Made by a program: the position numbers and the translations under genes | The notes under the pieces: generated by a model | Databases searched by the model: none | Told to the model about the DNA's origin: nothing | What the model saw: only the letters and a program-made list of their open reading frames with translations | Shown: positions 1 to 6,388 of the stretch, one piece after another | Layout: every line of letters begins with the position of its first letter | How positions within the stretch are numbered: the stretch's first letter is position 1 | Assembly (NCBI GenBank): GCA_937928235.1 | Contig: CALEZE010000083.1 | Coordinates: 1 to 6,836 of the forward strand | DNA from: an uncultured bacterium | GTDB taxonomy: Bacteria > Patescibacteriota > Microgenomatia > UBA8517 | Reading direction: 5' to 3' | DNA: 6,836 bases

Positions 1-1558
1 TTAGATCAGAAATCACCATTGCGACGAATCTAGCGTACATCAAGTGAAGCACCGAATGCTCTGCCCCGCCGAAGTAAAGATCCACAGGTAGCCAGGTCTT
101 GGTAATTTCAGGGTCGAAGGGCGCCTCCCCTGAGCGAGCAGAGCGAGTCGAAGGGTACCTCAAAAAGTACCAGCTCGAGTCCACGAATGTATCCATAACA
201 TCAGTCTCTCTTTTAGCTTTACCGCCACACTTTGGACAAGTGGTCTCGTAGAAATCTTTGTGCGCGGCTAACGGCCCTTTCCCTGTCCCCTCAGGCTCGT
301 AGTTTGTAATTTCCGGTAACTTAACTGGTAGATCTTTTTCCTCAACCGCCACCCAACCGCATTCAGGGCAATCAATCATTGGAATTGGAGGACCCCAATA
401 TCTTTGCCTACTAACTAACCAATCTCGCAGGTGATAGTTTGTGTGCTTTTTCCCCCAACCCTCCTCTTCAATTTTTTTCCAAAGTGCTTTCTCAGGGGCC
501 TTTTTAACTATATCTAAACGATACTTTTTGGCAAACTCCATATCTCTTTCGTCGTGAGCCGGCACCCCCATGATTACTCCAGTGCCATACCCCGGAGCTA
601 CATAATTGGTGTCCCAGATAGGCAACCTATCACCGTTCAGCGGATTAATAGCATACTTGCCTGTAAACTTACCCTCTTTCTCTCCTCCCCCTTCTTCATA
701 CAGAGCCGAAGTTGCGATAAATGTTGCGGCATTTAAAGTGTCAGGTCTTGTGGTAAAAACCTCGAGAGCCTCAGAGCTTCCCTCTACCTCAAACTTAATT
801 AACATCCCTTCACTTCTGCCTATCCAATTCCTTTGGGCAGTTACTACGCGCTCGCTCCAGTCAATCTTGTCTAAACCCTCCAGAAGCCTGTCTGCATAGT
901 CAGTTATTTTGAAAAACCATTGCTCAAGTTCTCGCTCCTCCACTATGGTTCCACACCTCTCACACACCCTTAAGTCGTCAGAGTCTTCTACCGGCTCACC
1001 ATTTGCATTCTTAGGCTCTTTGCCTGCCGCCTTGGGACTCATCACTTGTTCGTCTGCCAAGACCGTTTTACATGAGGGACAAAAGTTCACAGAGGCCCTT
1101 TTTTTGTAAGCCAGACCCTTCTCCCACATTTTTATAAAAAGCCATTGAGTCCACTTGTAATAATCAGGGTCTGAAGTAGTAACCGTCCTCGTCCAATCGT
1201 ATCCGTGACCTAGGGATCTCATCTGTGCCTCGTAGTTTTTGGTGGTCCTTTTGACCACTTTGCTTGGCGCTTCCTTTATCTTTAGTGCATAGTTTTCGCT
1301 ATGAATTCCGAAGGAGTCATAACCAATTGGCTGAAAAACACTGCAGCCATTCATTCTCATGAATCGGCCATAGATGTCGCTGCCAGTCGATGCAAAAGCG
1401 TGTCCTGCGTGAAGTCCTTCTGCCGAAGGGTAAGGAAACATCCTAAGATTGTAAACAGGCTTTTTGGCATCATAAATGTCGGGTGTATACTTCCCATCTT
1501 TCTTCCATTTCTCCTGCCACTTCTTTTCTATCTTTCTATGATCGTACTTCTTTGGCAT
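1..1558 (-). CDS. leuS: Leucyl-tRNA synthetase, N-terminal 519 codons (3' end outside window)
   Basis: Class Ia aminoacyl-tRNA synthetase that charges tRNA-Leu with leucine in the cytoplasm. Translating the minus strand from the ATG at 1558-1556 gives 519 codons with no stop. Visible marks: the HIGH-type motif FPYPSAEGLHAGH (residues 41-53), FGIHSENYALKI (83-94), a four-Cys zinc module CPSC...CERC (160-163 and 199-202), the editing-domain motifs TTRPDT (269-274) and GTGVIMGVPAHDERD (325-339), the catalytic-core segment LRDWLVSRQRYWG (377-389), a second four-Cys module CPEC...CPKC (397-400 and 441-444), then DTFVDSSWYFLRY. KMSKS and the anticodon-binding domain lie beyond the edge. The editing insertion is short: about 50 residues separate TTRPDT from the GTG motif and about 37 separate HDERD from LRDW. 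The start is chosen because MPKKYDHRKIEKKWQEKW is a typical LeuRS N-terminus; no Shine-Dalgarno is visible. A repeat element forms the loop after SSWYFLRY. The family assignment is certain; the phylum inference is not. Confidence 0.97.
   Translation of the reverse strand, partial: MPKKYDHRKIEKKWQEKWKKDGKYTPDIYDAKKPVYNLRMFPYPSAEGLHAGHAFASTGSDIYGRFMRMNGCSVFQPIGYDSFGIHSENYALKIKEAPSKVVKRTTKNYEAQMRSLGHGYDWTRTVTTSDPDYYKWTQWLFIKMWEKGLAYKKRASVNFCPSCKTVLADEQVMSPKAAGKEPKNANGEPVEDSDDLRVCERCGTIVEERELEQWFFKITDYADRLLEGLDKIDWSERVVTAQRNWIGRSEGMLIKFEVEGSSEALEVFTTRPDTLNAATFIATSALYEEGGGEKEGKFTGKYAINPLNGDRLPIWDTNYVAPGYGTGVIMGVPAHDERDMEFAKKYRLDIVKKAPEKALWKKIEEEGWGKKHTNYHLRDWLVSRQRYWGPPIPMIDCPECGWVAVEEKDLPVKLPEITNYEPEGTGKGPLAAHKDFYETTCPKCGGKAKRETDVMDTFVDSSWYFLRYPSTRSARSGEAPFDPEITKTWLPVDLYFGGAEHSVLHLMYARFVAMVISDL
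128..155. repeat. REP-like short repeat element inside leuS
   Basis: A 28-bp GC-rich segment begins CCCTGAGCGAG and ends GCGAGTCGAAGGG. Its ends are complementary (CCCT/AGGG) and it contains GAGCGAG twice. The octamer TCGAAGGG occurs at its right end (148-155) and again at 114-121, exactly 34 bp away. In leuS it is translated as part of PSTRSARSGEAPF, in a variable loop between SSWYFLRY and the WLPVDLY motif, so the frame is kept. Similar CCCTGAGC...GTCGAAGGG sequences are scattered in many bacterial genomes; that is recalled knowledge. Only one full copy is in this window, so repeat status here is inferred. Confidence 0.55.
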
Positions 1559-1574
1559 TTCTTAAACTTTGGTA

Positions 1575-1580
1575 ATTATA
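1575..1580 (-). promoter_or_regulatory. Possible leuS -10 box (TATAAT)
   Basis: The minus strand reads TATAAT here, 16 nt before the leuS ATG. No -35 match exists at the proper spacing (a G-rich stretch lies there). If used, the mRNA would have a leader of only about 10 nt, in keeping with the absence of a Shine-Dalgarno sequence. Chance occurrence is likely in such AT-rich DNA. Confidence 0.25.
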
Positions 1581-1691
1581 TCAACAATTTCACTAGCCCC
1601 CCACCACTATTTTTGTTAGCATCGGAATTATCTGAGTTTTTTTAGAGGAAAATATTAAAAAAAGGCCAGATTTTAAAATTGCGGTCATTAA

Positions 1692-1736
1692 TTTGAGTGA
1701 AAATTACATATTAGCTATTTTTAGAAAACACTCAAA
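1692..1736. repeat. 8-bp inverted repeat TTTGAGTG/CACTCAAA
   Basis: TTTGAGTG (1692-1699) and CACTCAAA (1729-1736) are perfect inverted copies separated by 29 nt. The arrangement brackets a candidate minus-strand promoter and could be a pair of half-sites for a regulator, but the long AT-rich spacer and chance expectation keep confidence low. Confidence 0.35.
1708..1735 (-). promoter_or_regulatory. Possible leuS promoter within an inverted repeat
   Basis: On the minus strand TTGAGT (1735-1730) is followed after 16 nt by TAATAT (1713-1708), each a 4-of-6 match to the sigma-70-type consensus. This would give a leuS leader of roughly 140 nt. The candidate sits almost exactly inside the 8-bp inverted repeat at 1692-1699/1729-1736. 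It competes with the TATAAT nearer the gene, and neither is proven. Confidence 0.25.
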
Positions 1737-1835
1737 CTAGCACAAAACATTGATAGAGAACCCTTACTTGAACAAAATAATACTTCTAATAAAAAAACGG
1801 CATTTTTCTATCTTTTCTAATTAACCGCCCAATGT

Positions 1836-1857
1836 TTCGCTTAAATAGCGAACTTTT
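1836..1857 (+). other. Small hairpin TTCGCT-TAAAT-AGCGAA followed by TTTT
   Basis: A perfect 6-bp stem (1836-1841 with 1847-1852) closes a 5-nt loop TAAAT and is followed after one C by four T residues. On the plus strand it resembles a weak intrinsic terminator, but there is no plus-strand gene upstream that would need one. It could equally be a protein-binding dyad. Confidence 0.3.
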
Positions 1858-1990
1858 AATTGTTTAGCACTCCCCCACCTCCTTTGCCAATTACTGCATT
1901 TTGAAGAAATTTAACTAGAGCTTCGTTAGTTTGTGTAAAAATATGGCCAAACTTCTCATTTTCCGCACACTTTACCGTACTTAATATTTT

Positions 1991-2010
1991 CTCCGCATTT
2001 CTCCGCATTT
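1991..2010. repeat. Tandem duplication of the 10-mer CTCCGCATTT
   Basis: Two perfect adjacent copies of CTCCGCATTT are seen in noncoding DNA. With only two units it is best read as a small slippage duplication with no evident function. Confidence 0.6.
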
Positions 2011-2178
2011 TACATTTTAGCCTCAGGAAAATTAGCAAATTTTACGCATATTTTATCATTATCGGACTCTCTTCTGTGGCATATTGATATACTTGCGTCA
2101 CTAAACAACTCTGCGGAAATTGTGTTATGAAAGTCTGTGAAAATTATTAAATCTTCCCAATCTTACGGGTAAAAATTC

Positions 2179-2193
2179 GAGGCTAAATGCCTC
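2179..2193. promoter_or_regulatory. Perfect dyad GAGGC-TAAAT-GCCTC next to a -35 box
   Basis: A 5-bp inverted repeat with a TAAAT centre ends directly before the TTGACA at 2194. Its position abutting a candidate -35 box suggests an operator or a short hairpin. The central TAAAT is shared with the hairpin at 1836-1852. Functional assignment is inference only. Confidence 0.3.
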
Positions 2194-2222
2194 TTGACAG
2201 GTTCGGTAATTATTTTAACAAT
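2194..2222 (+). promoter_or_regulatory. Candidate promoter for the recombinase-domain/surface-protein gene
   Basis: A perfect TTGACA (2194-2199) is followed after 17 nt by AACAAT (2217-2222), a 4-of-6 match to TATAAT. Transcription would start near 2229, about 40 nt before the ATG at 2270. The orientation, perfect -35 and spacing fit; the -10 is weak. Confidence 0.5.
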
Positions 2223-2269
2223 AGTATAAGCAATATAACTCGTATAACCTAGGCTCAATCTTAACTGCC

Positions 2270-2794
2270 ATGAATATCAACACAAAAACAGACAAAGTTT
2301 TAGACAATTTTTTTGAGTACTTGAATTCCAAAGGGATATCAAAAATTTCTCACAAGAATTACAGATCTGACATTCATCACTTTTTGGGTTGGTTGATTTT
2401 TAAACTCCGATCTACTTGGGGTACAGACATTGAACACCTTGGGGAGGCTGCCCCCTACTTGAAACCAGACCTGGCCAGAGAGTACCGAGAATACCTGAAG
2501 GTAAACAGCATAGCCACAAGCACGATCGACAGAAGACTTTCAACCCTGAGACACTTGGGCAAATTTTTCTTGACCAGCCAGATAATGGATTTTGATTTTA
2601 TGTCTGGTGTTTCAAATGCCAGTGCAGCTTCGGCCAAAGCTCCGGAAATTAGCATTACTCAAAAATTTGAAAGCCACCTTTACACAACTCGGATATCTAA
2701 AAAAATTGTCAAAAATCATGTCCAAGATGTCGAACATTTTTTGGATTGGCTAGAAAAAAACCACCCTCAATTGTTTCGTAAAACCTCAAGCTAA
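2270..2794 (+). CDS. Tandem tyrosine-recombinase-type core-binding (SAM-like) domain protein, no catalytic domain
   Basis: A 174-residue protein. Residues about 8-114 form a complete four-helix core-binding domain like the N-terminal DNA-binding domain of XerC/XerD-type recombinases: FFEYLNSKGIS, KNYRSDIHHFLGWL, then DLAREYREYL and STIDRRLSTLRHLGKFF. After a short Ala/Ser linker, residues 129-168 (FESHLYTTRIS, KNHVQDVEHFLDWL) match the first half of the same domain, and the TAA comes before its second half. That second half is encoded directly downstream in the same frame. The catalytic domain with its Arg-His-Arg-Tyr residues is absent, so recombination by this protein alone is not expected. 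DNA binding is likely from the family but unproven. ATG 2270 is the only ATG, GTG or TTG between the in-frame TAG at 2222 and the domain; no clear Shine-Dalgarno precedes it. It may be the N-terminal part of the following gene, separated by one nonsense codon. Confidence 0.8.
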   Translation: MNINTKTDKVLDNFFEYLNSKGISKISHKNYRSDIHHFLGWLIFKLRSTWGTDIEHLGEAAPYLKPDLAREYREYLKVNSIATSTIDRRLSTLRHLGKFFLTSQIMDFDFMSGVSNASAASAKAPEISITQKFESHLYTTRISKKIVKNHVQDVEHFLDWLEKNHPQLFRKTSS

Positions 2795-5700
2795 ATGGCC
2801 AAAACAAAACTCCCATACATATCTCCCGACATTGTCCAGCAATATGAGGGCCATGTAGCTCAAACTTCTGGAAATAGGCACGCCAAAAGAAAGATGGGCT
2901 CACTGCAAAGGTTTTTCGACTGGGCACATGAACTAGGACACTCTCCAGTTAACCCTTTCCAACAACCAGATACGCCTTTTCAAGCACAGGCACAAAACAA
3001 CCAGCAAGCTCAAGAAACAACTCAGACACAACCGCAGCCTGCTGGAAACCAAGCTTCACAGACACAACAGCCCGTCGTCGAGCCTAGTCCAGCACAAACC
3101 GGAATAAATGCACCCAAAATTGCAAAGCCCGGGATTAGCAAGAAAACTGTCAAAAGAGCTGTAATTGGCGCAACAACAGTCGGGTTGGTTCTCCTCGTAT
3201 TTCTACTAGTCCGGGGCCTTAGGAATGCTATCCCCACCAGGCAGGCTCCCGCAGCACCAGGAACGAGTCCAGTTGCTAAGGCAACATCTACCGCAACACC
3301 CACCAGTTCACCGGCTCCTACACCCTCAACCACAGCTACACCCACGCCTGCAAGTTCCGCAACGCCACAACCTAGTCCAACCTCTACCCCTCAAGTACAA
3401 ACTAGCGCACTTGATTGGGTTACCTTTGAAAATGGCTCGCTACACATAGGTGGCCAAAAAGTTACAGACATTCTCTTCTCCACAGGCAACGCCACGAACG
3501 GTGATATAGATATCAAACCAGACGGAAGTGGATCACTCAATCTTACATTTGAGGGTAGTGATGGGGATTTTGTCGATGTAACCAACCCAAATCTCACTAC
3601 GGGTACGCTAATAAAAGGCACAGTCCAAAATGATGCCAACAGTTACGATCTTCTAAGACTTTATTCGGGAACCACCCTAACAACTAAATTCACAGTCAAT
3701 GCCGTTGGTGATGTATACGCAGGACGAAACATTGATGCAGCAGGTGTCATAAAAACCGGCGGCACAGAAAGAATTTCCTCCGGAGGTGAACTCAAAAACA
3801 TAACAGGATACACCCAGACCTCCGGCAACTTCACTATTGCAGACGGCGAGCTCCAGTTGGGTCGCTTTTCAAGTAACCCAACAACCGGGCTTGGTGAAGG
3901 TTCGCTTATCTACAACACTGGAGACGATAAAGTTTATGTTTGGAATGGATCAAGTTGGAGTTCTTTGACTGGCAGCAGTAGTGGATCAAGTGCATTTTCC
4001 GATCTAACTGGAGGTACAAACACTTCCGCCGCAATGATAGTCGGAACCGGAGCATCCCTAACCATCTCTGGTTCAGGCACAATAAACGCCACTTCCCTTT
4101 CCTCCCTTGCAAGTACCCAATTTTTGAGAAGTGACACAAGTGATTCGTTTACTTCCGGTACCCTCACCCTTGACTCGGGTACAACGCTGGACATAGACGG
4201 AGACTTGGCCGTTGCAGATACAGATATTGCATTTAACGGAGCAACAACAACCTTCACAACAACAGGTAACTTTACCCTCACATCAGAGGGCACAATAACA
4301 TTCACAGGGCTTGACTGTACCGGTAATTCGAATGTCGGTGACCTTACTGCTGATGCGACAGGTGTGGTTTCTTGTTCGGATGACGATTCCGGCGGAAGCG
4401 GCGGAGGCTGGACAGATGATGGTAGCACAGTAAGACTCTCAACAGCTTCTGACTTTGTAGCAATCGGGGCTTCCACCGCAGACGGCAAGCTTGGCATAAC
4501 AGGTGCAAGAACTGGCCAAGCACTAGTTACCCTCAACGAAACAGGTGACCAAAACATCATTTCTGCAAGTGCCTCAGGCACCACAGTTTTCCAACTAGCA
4601 AGAACAGGAAATATAACAACTTCCGGAGACCTTGTGGTAAACGGCGGAGATGTCACAAGGGCTGGAGGGAACTTAACCCTCTCAACAACTTCCTCTGGCA
4701 ATTTGATATTTACCAGCGCCGGGAATTTCGTTTTTACCGGCCTTGACTGTACGGGTAATGCCAATGGTGGAGCGCTCACCGCAAACGCCTCTGGTGTCGT
4801 TTCCTGTAGTGATGACAACGACACTGGCGGTGGAGGTGGCGGAAACTGGTCAATAGCAAGTGGTGCTATTTACCCAGTAAACGAAACAGTCGACCTTCTT
4901 GTCGGTGGCACAGCTAGCTCGTCTGCTAAATTCGCGGTCCTTAATGTTGATTCCGGTACACCAACCGCTTCGGTTTCCGCTGGAACATCCGGTGCAGCTT
5001 ACCTAACAGCAGACGGTAATTTAGCTACAACTGCCACACAAAATCTAAAAATTGGTGGTAGCACAACCGGGAGTATAATATTCCAACCCAACACAGATAC
5101 TGGAGATTATTTAGTTCTATCATCGAATGGCACAGCGCTCACCCTTACCACAACAGACGATGCAGACCTTACTCTTGCAACACACGGAACAGGCGACCTT
5201 TACTTCATAAACTCAAATTACAGAATTACAGACACTGGAGACATAACTCTGGGAGGCAGAATAATTTACGAGAATGGTGAATACATCGCCAACGAAACGG
5301 ATGACTTTATCACTTTTGTAGGTGCCGGAGGTTCCGACAATACAGATCTTTATCTTGACCTAGACGGCACCTATCCTGTCCTCTACTCCAATACAGACAC
5401 TAAGGTTGGAATAGACGACGACCTCGAATTTGTTGGGGGCCAAACAATCAGAACCTCAGCAGGAGACCTAACAATCGACACTGCCGGTTCTTTCCTGGTT
5501 TCCGATGCCTCCATATTTTCCGGAACCTTAACCGCAAATAGCACCTTGGCTGCTAATGGAACAGTGAACCTGGGAGACGGCGGAGACGCAATAACCATTG
5601 ACTCTTCTTCCTGGGATATTTCAAGCGCAGGTGTTGGTACTGGACTCACAAGCTGGACTGTAGACTCGATAATAGTTGACGGAACGACAATCGGACACAC

Positions 5701-6388
5701 AAGCGACACTGATCTTTTGACATTCGGATCCGCAGTGTTAACAGTTGCCGGAGATGTAAGGCTCGCCGACACCTACACATTGGAGGTTGGTGGCAAAACA
5801 GGTCTTGCCTACAATGCGTTTGCTGATGCATCTGATGCACCTGAAGAAGCGACTATAGATGCTGATAACGATTTGTACATTGGTGGTTCTTTAGAAGTTG
5901 ATGGAATTATATATGGAGACGGTAGCGGGCTGACCAATGTGGCCAATTCAAGCGGTTGGACAGACGGTGGAACCACAATCAGGCTCGCAACAGCCTCTGA
6001 TTTCGTGGCAATTGGTGCTTCCACTGCAGATGGGAAGCTTGGTATAACGGGTGCCAGGACCGGACAAGCACTCTTTGTCCTCAACGAGACGGGTGACCAA
6101 AACATTTTCAGTGCTTCAGCTTCCGGGACCACGGTTGCAAATTTGGATAGAAGTGGAAACCTAAGTCTTCTTTCCCAAGGCGACATTAGACTCTTTGATT
6201 CAGACAATTCCAACTACACAGGGTTCCAAGCGCCAAGCAATGTAACTAGTACAATCGTATACACACTACCTCAAGCAGACGGGAGTGCTTCTCAAGTTTT
6301 GTCTACTAACTCAAGTGGAGTTCTTTCCTGGATAGATGTTTCCGTAGATCCCGGAACTCTCTGGAACGCCGGAGGAAGCTATATCTAA
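2795..6388 (+). CDS. Giant single-pass surface protein: half core-binding domain, TM helix, PTS stalk, beta-rich repeat ectodomain
   Basis: A 1197-residue frame. Residues 1-57 are the second half of a recombinase core-binding domain (PDIVQQYEGHV; KMGSLQRFFDWAHELG) whose first half lies before the preceding TAA. Residues 58-105 are Gln/Pro-rich. A single membrane helix spans about 121-139, flanked by KKTVKR and RGLR, predicting N-in/C-out. A Pro/Thr/Ser stalk follows (149-200), then about 1000 residues rich in Thr, Ser, Gly, Asp and Asn, typical of stacked beta structure. Within it are a YNTGDDKVYVWNGSSW motif (373-388), two LDCTGN...VVSCSDD modules with Cys 508/527 and 652/671, two copies of a roughly 76-residue GWTD module (538-613, 1054-1130), GDGSGLTNV (1041-1049) and YTLPQADGSASQVLS (1156-1170). 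There is no cleavable signal peptide or LPXTG motif. It is probably an adhesin or fibre anchored in the membrane. No ribosome-binding site precedes the ATG, which touches the upstream TAA. The frame continues past the terminal TAA, so the C-terminus is probably truncated. Confidence 0.85.
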   Translation: MAKTKLPYISPDIVQQYEGHVAQTSGNRHAKRKMGSLQRFFDWAHELGHSPVNPFQQPDTPFQAQAQNNQQAQETTQTQPQPAGNQASQTQQPVVEPSPAQTGINAPKIAKPGISKKTVKRAVIGATTVGLVLLVFLLVRGLRNAIPTRQAPAAPGTSPVAKATSTATPTSSPAPTPSTTATPTPASSATPQPSPTSTPQVQTSALDWVTFENGSLHIGGQKVTDILFSTGNATNGDIDIKPDGSGSLNLTFEGSDGDFVDVTNPNLTTGTLIKGTVQNDANSYDLLRLYSGTTLTTKFTVNAVGDVYAGRNIDAAGVIKTGGTERISSGGELKNITGYTQTSGNFTIADGELQLGRFSSNPTTGLGEGSLIYNTGDDKVYVWNGSSWSSLTGSSSGSSAFSDLTGGTNTSAAMIVGTGASLTISGSGTINATSLSSLASTQFLRSDTSDSFTSGTLTLDSGTTLDIDGDLAVADTDIAFNGATTTFTTTGNFTLTSEGTITFTGLDCTGNSNVGDLTADATGVVSCSDDDSGGSGGGWTDDGSTVRLSTASDFVAIGASTADGKLGITGARTGQALVTLNETGDQNIISASASGTTVFQLARTGNITTSGDLVVNGGDVTRAGGNLTLSTTSSGNLIFTSAGNFVFTGLDCTGNANGGALTANASGVVSCSDDNDTGGGGGGNWSIASGAIYPVNETVDLLVGGTASSSAKFAVLNVDSGTPTASVSAGTSGAAYLTADGNLATTATQNLKIGGSTTGSIIFQPNTDTGDYLVLSSNGTALTLTTTDDADLTLATHGTGDLYFINSNYRITDTGDITLGGRIIYENGEYIANETDDFITFVGAGGSDNTDLYLDLDGTYPVLYSNTDTKVGIDDDLEFVGGQTIRTSAGDLTIDTAGSFLVSDASIFSGTLTANSTLAANGTVNLGDGGDAITIDSSSWDISSAGVGTGLTSWTVDSIIVDGTTIGHTSDTDLLTFGSAVLTVAGDVRLADTYTLEVGGKTGLAYNAFADASDAPEEATIDADNDLYIGGSLEVDGIIYGDGSGLTNVANSSGWTDGGTTIRLATASDFVAIGASTADGKLGITGARTGQALFVLNETGDQNIFSASASGTTVANLDRSGNLSLLSQGDIRLFDSDNSNYTGFQAPSNVTSTIVYTLPQADGSASQVLSTNSSGVLSWIDVSVDPGTLWNAGGSYI
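3155..3214 (+). other. Transmembrane helix of the surface protein
   Basis: Codons 121-140 of the frame starting at 2795 encode a hydrophobic run ending VGLVLLVFLLV, with KKTVKR before and RGLR after. It is the only membrane segment in the protein and divides the cytoplasmic core-binding domain and Gln/Pro linker from the external Pro/Thr/Ser stalk. Topology rests on the slight excess of positive charge on the N-terminal side and on the ectodomain character of what follows. Confidence 0.85.
4301..4384 (+). repeat. Cys-pair module, copy 1
   Basis: Encodes FTGLDCTGN...GVVSCSDD (residues 503-530), followed by a Gly/Ser-rich linker and a Trp. The two Cys (508, 527) are 19 residues apart. It is closely similar to the copy at 4733-4816. 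Confidence 0.85.
4406..4633 (+). repeat. GWTD/VAIG repeat module, copy 1
   Basis: Residues 538-613 (GWTDDGSTVRL, VAIGASTADGKLGITG, ETGDQNIISASASGTTV, ending in TGNITTSGDL) form a unit repeated at 5954-6184 and, more diverged, at 6569-6775. The VAIG-type phrase resembles the VGIGTT-x-P-x-x-KLDV pattern common in phage-fibre-like and surface proteins. Confidence 0.9.
4733..4816 (+). repeat. Cys-pair module, copy 2
   Basis: Encodes FTGLDCTGN...GVVSCSDD (residues 647-674), with Cys 652 and 671 at the same 19-residue separation as in copy 1. It is again followed by a Gly-rich linker and Trp (GGGGGGNW), after which a different module, NWSIASGAIYPVNETVDLL, begins. Confidence 0.85.
5954..6184 (+). 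repeat. GWTD/VAIG repeat module, copy 2
   Basis: Residues 1054-1130 repeat copy 1. Over a 27-codon stretch from ASDFVAIG to TGQAL the protein is identical, while 16 codons differ at the third position only. It is followed by the tail-fibre-like YTLPQADGSASQVLS segment. Confidence 0.9.

Larger units (their letters stand above)
1559..2269. other. Long AT-rich divergent intergenic region without a convincing gene
   Basis: About 710 bp separate the divergent starts of leuS and the recombinase-domain gene. It is visibly more AT-rich than the flanking genes and stops are frequent in all frames; the longest frame (60 codons, minus strand, 2038-1856) needs a TTG start and has no recognisable domain. 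No tRNA cloverleaf or T-box (the leuS-type antiterminator sequence AGGGTGGNACCGCG) was recognised. Contents are possible promoters, an 8-bp inverted repeat, two small hairpins and a 10-bp tandem duplication (listed separately). Two C-rich islands, CCCCCCACC at 1597-1605 and CCCCCACC near 1872-1879, stand out in the AT-rich background and have loosely similar flanks. Confidence 0.7.

Noticed and set aside
606..1645. Plus-strand frames of 97, 66 and 114 codons over the left part of the window
   Set aside because: They lie opposite leuS, whose minus-strand reading carries every expected synthetase motif; the plus-strand products show no recognisable domain.
1581..1760. T-box riboswitch in the leuS leader
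   Set aside because: The G-rich GGTGGGGGGC on the minus strand only superficially resembles the T-box core; the antiterminator sequence and a terminator hairpin with a U tract are missing.
1856..2038. A 60-codon minus-strand frame in the intergenic region
   Set aside because: It requires a TTG start, has no visible ribosome-binding site, includes the tandem 10-mer and ends in a Gly run made by a C-rich patch. No family is recognised, so chance is more likely.
2270..2940. Active site-specific recombinase (XerC/XerD or integron/phage integrase)
   Set aside because: Only core-binding domains are present; no catalytic domain with the Arg...His-x-x-Arg...Tyr signature follows in any frame, and no attachment sites or cassette repeats were seen.
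3241..3400. Low-complexity repeat array (possible CRISPR or satellite) in the ACC/CCA-rich stretch
   Set aside because: It is simply the coding sequence for the Pro/Thr/Ser stalk, in frame, with irregular units and no spacers.
3934..4824. A 296-codon open frame on the minus strand opposite the surface-protein gene
   Set aside because: It is antisense to strongly selected coding sequence (third-position divergence in the plus-strand frame); its Pro/Val/Ser-rich composition mirrors the Thr/Gly/Ser codons of the real gene. The other minus-strand frames across 3022-6762 are rejected for the same reason.
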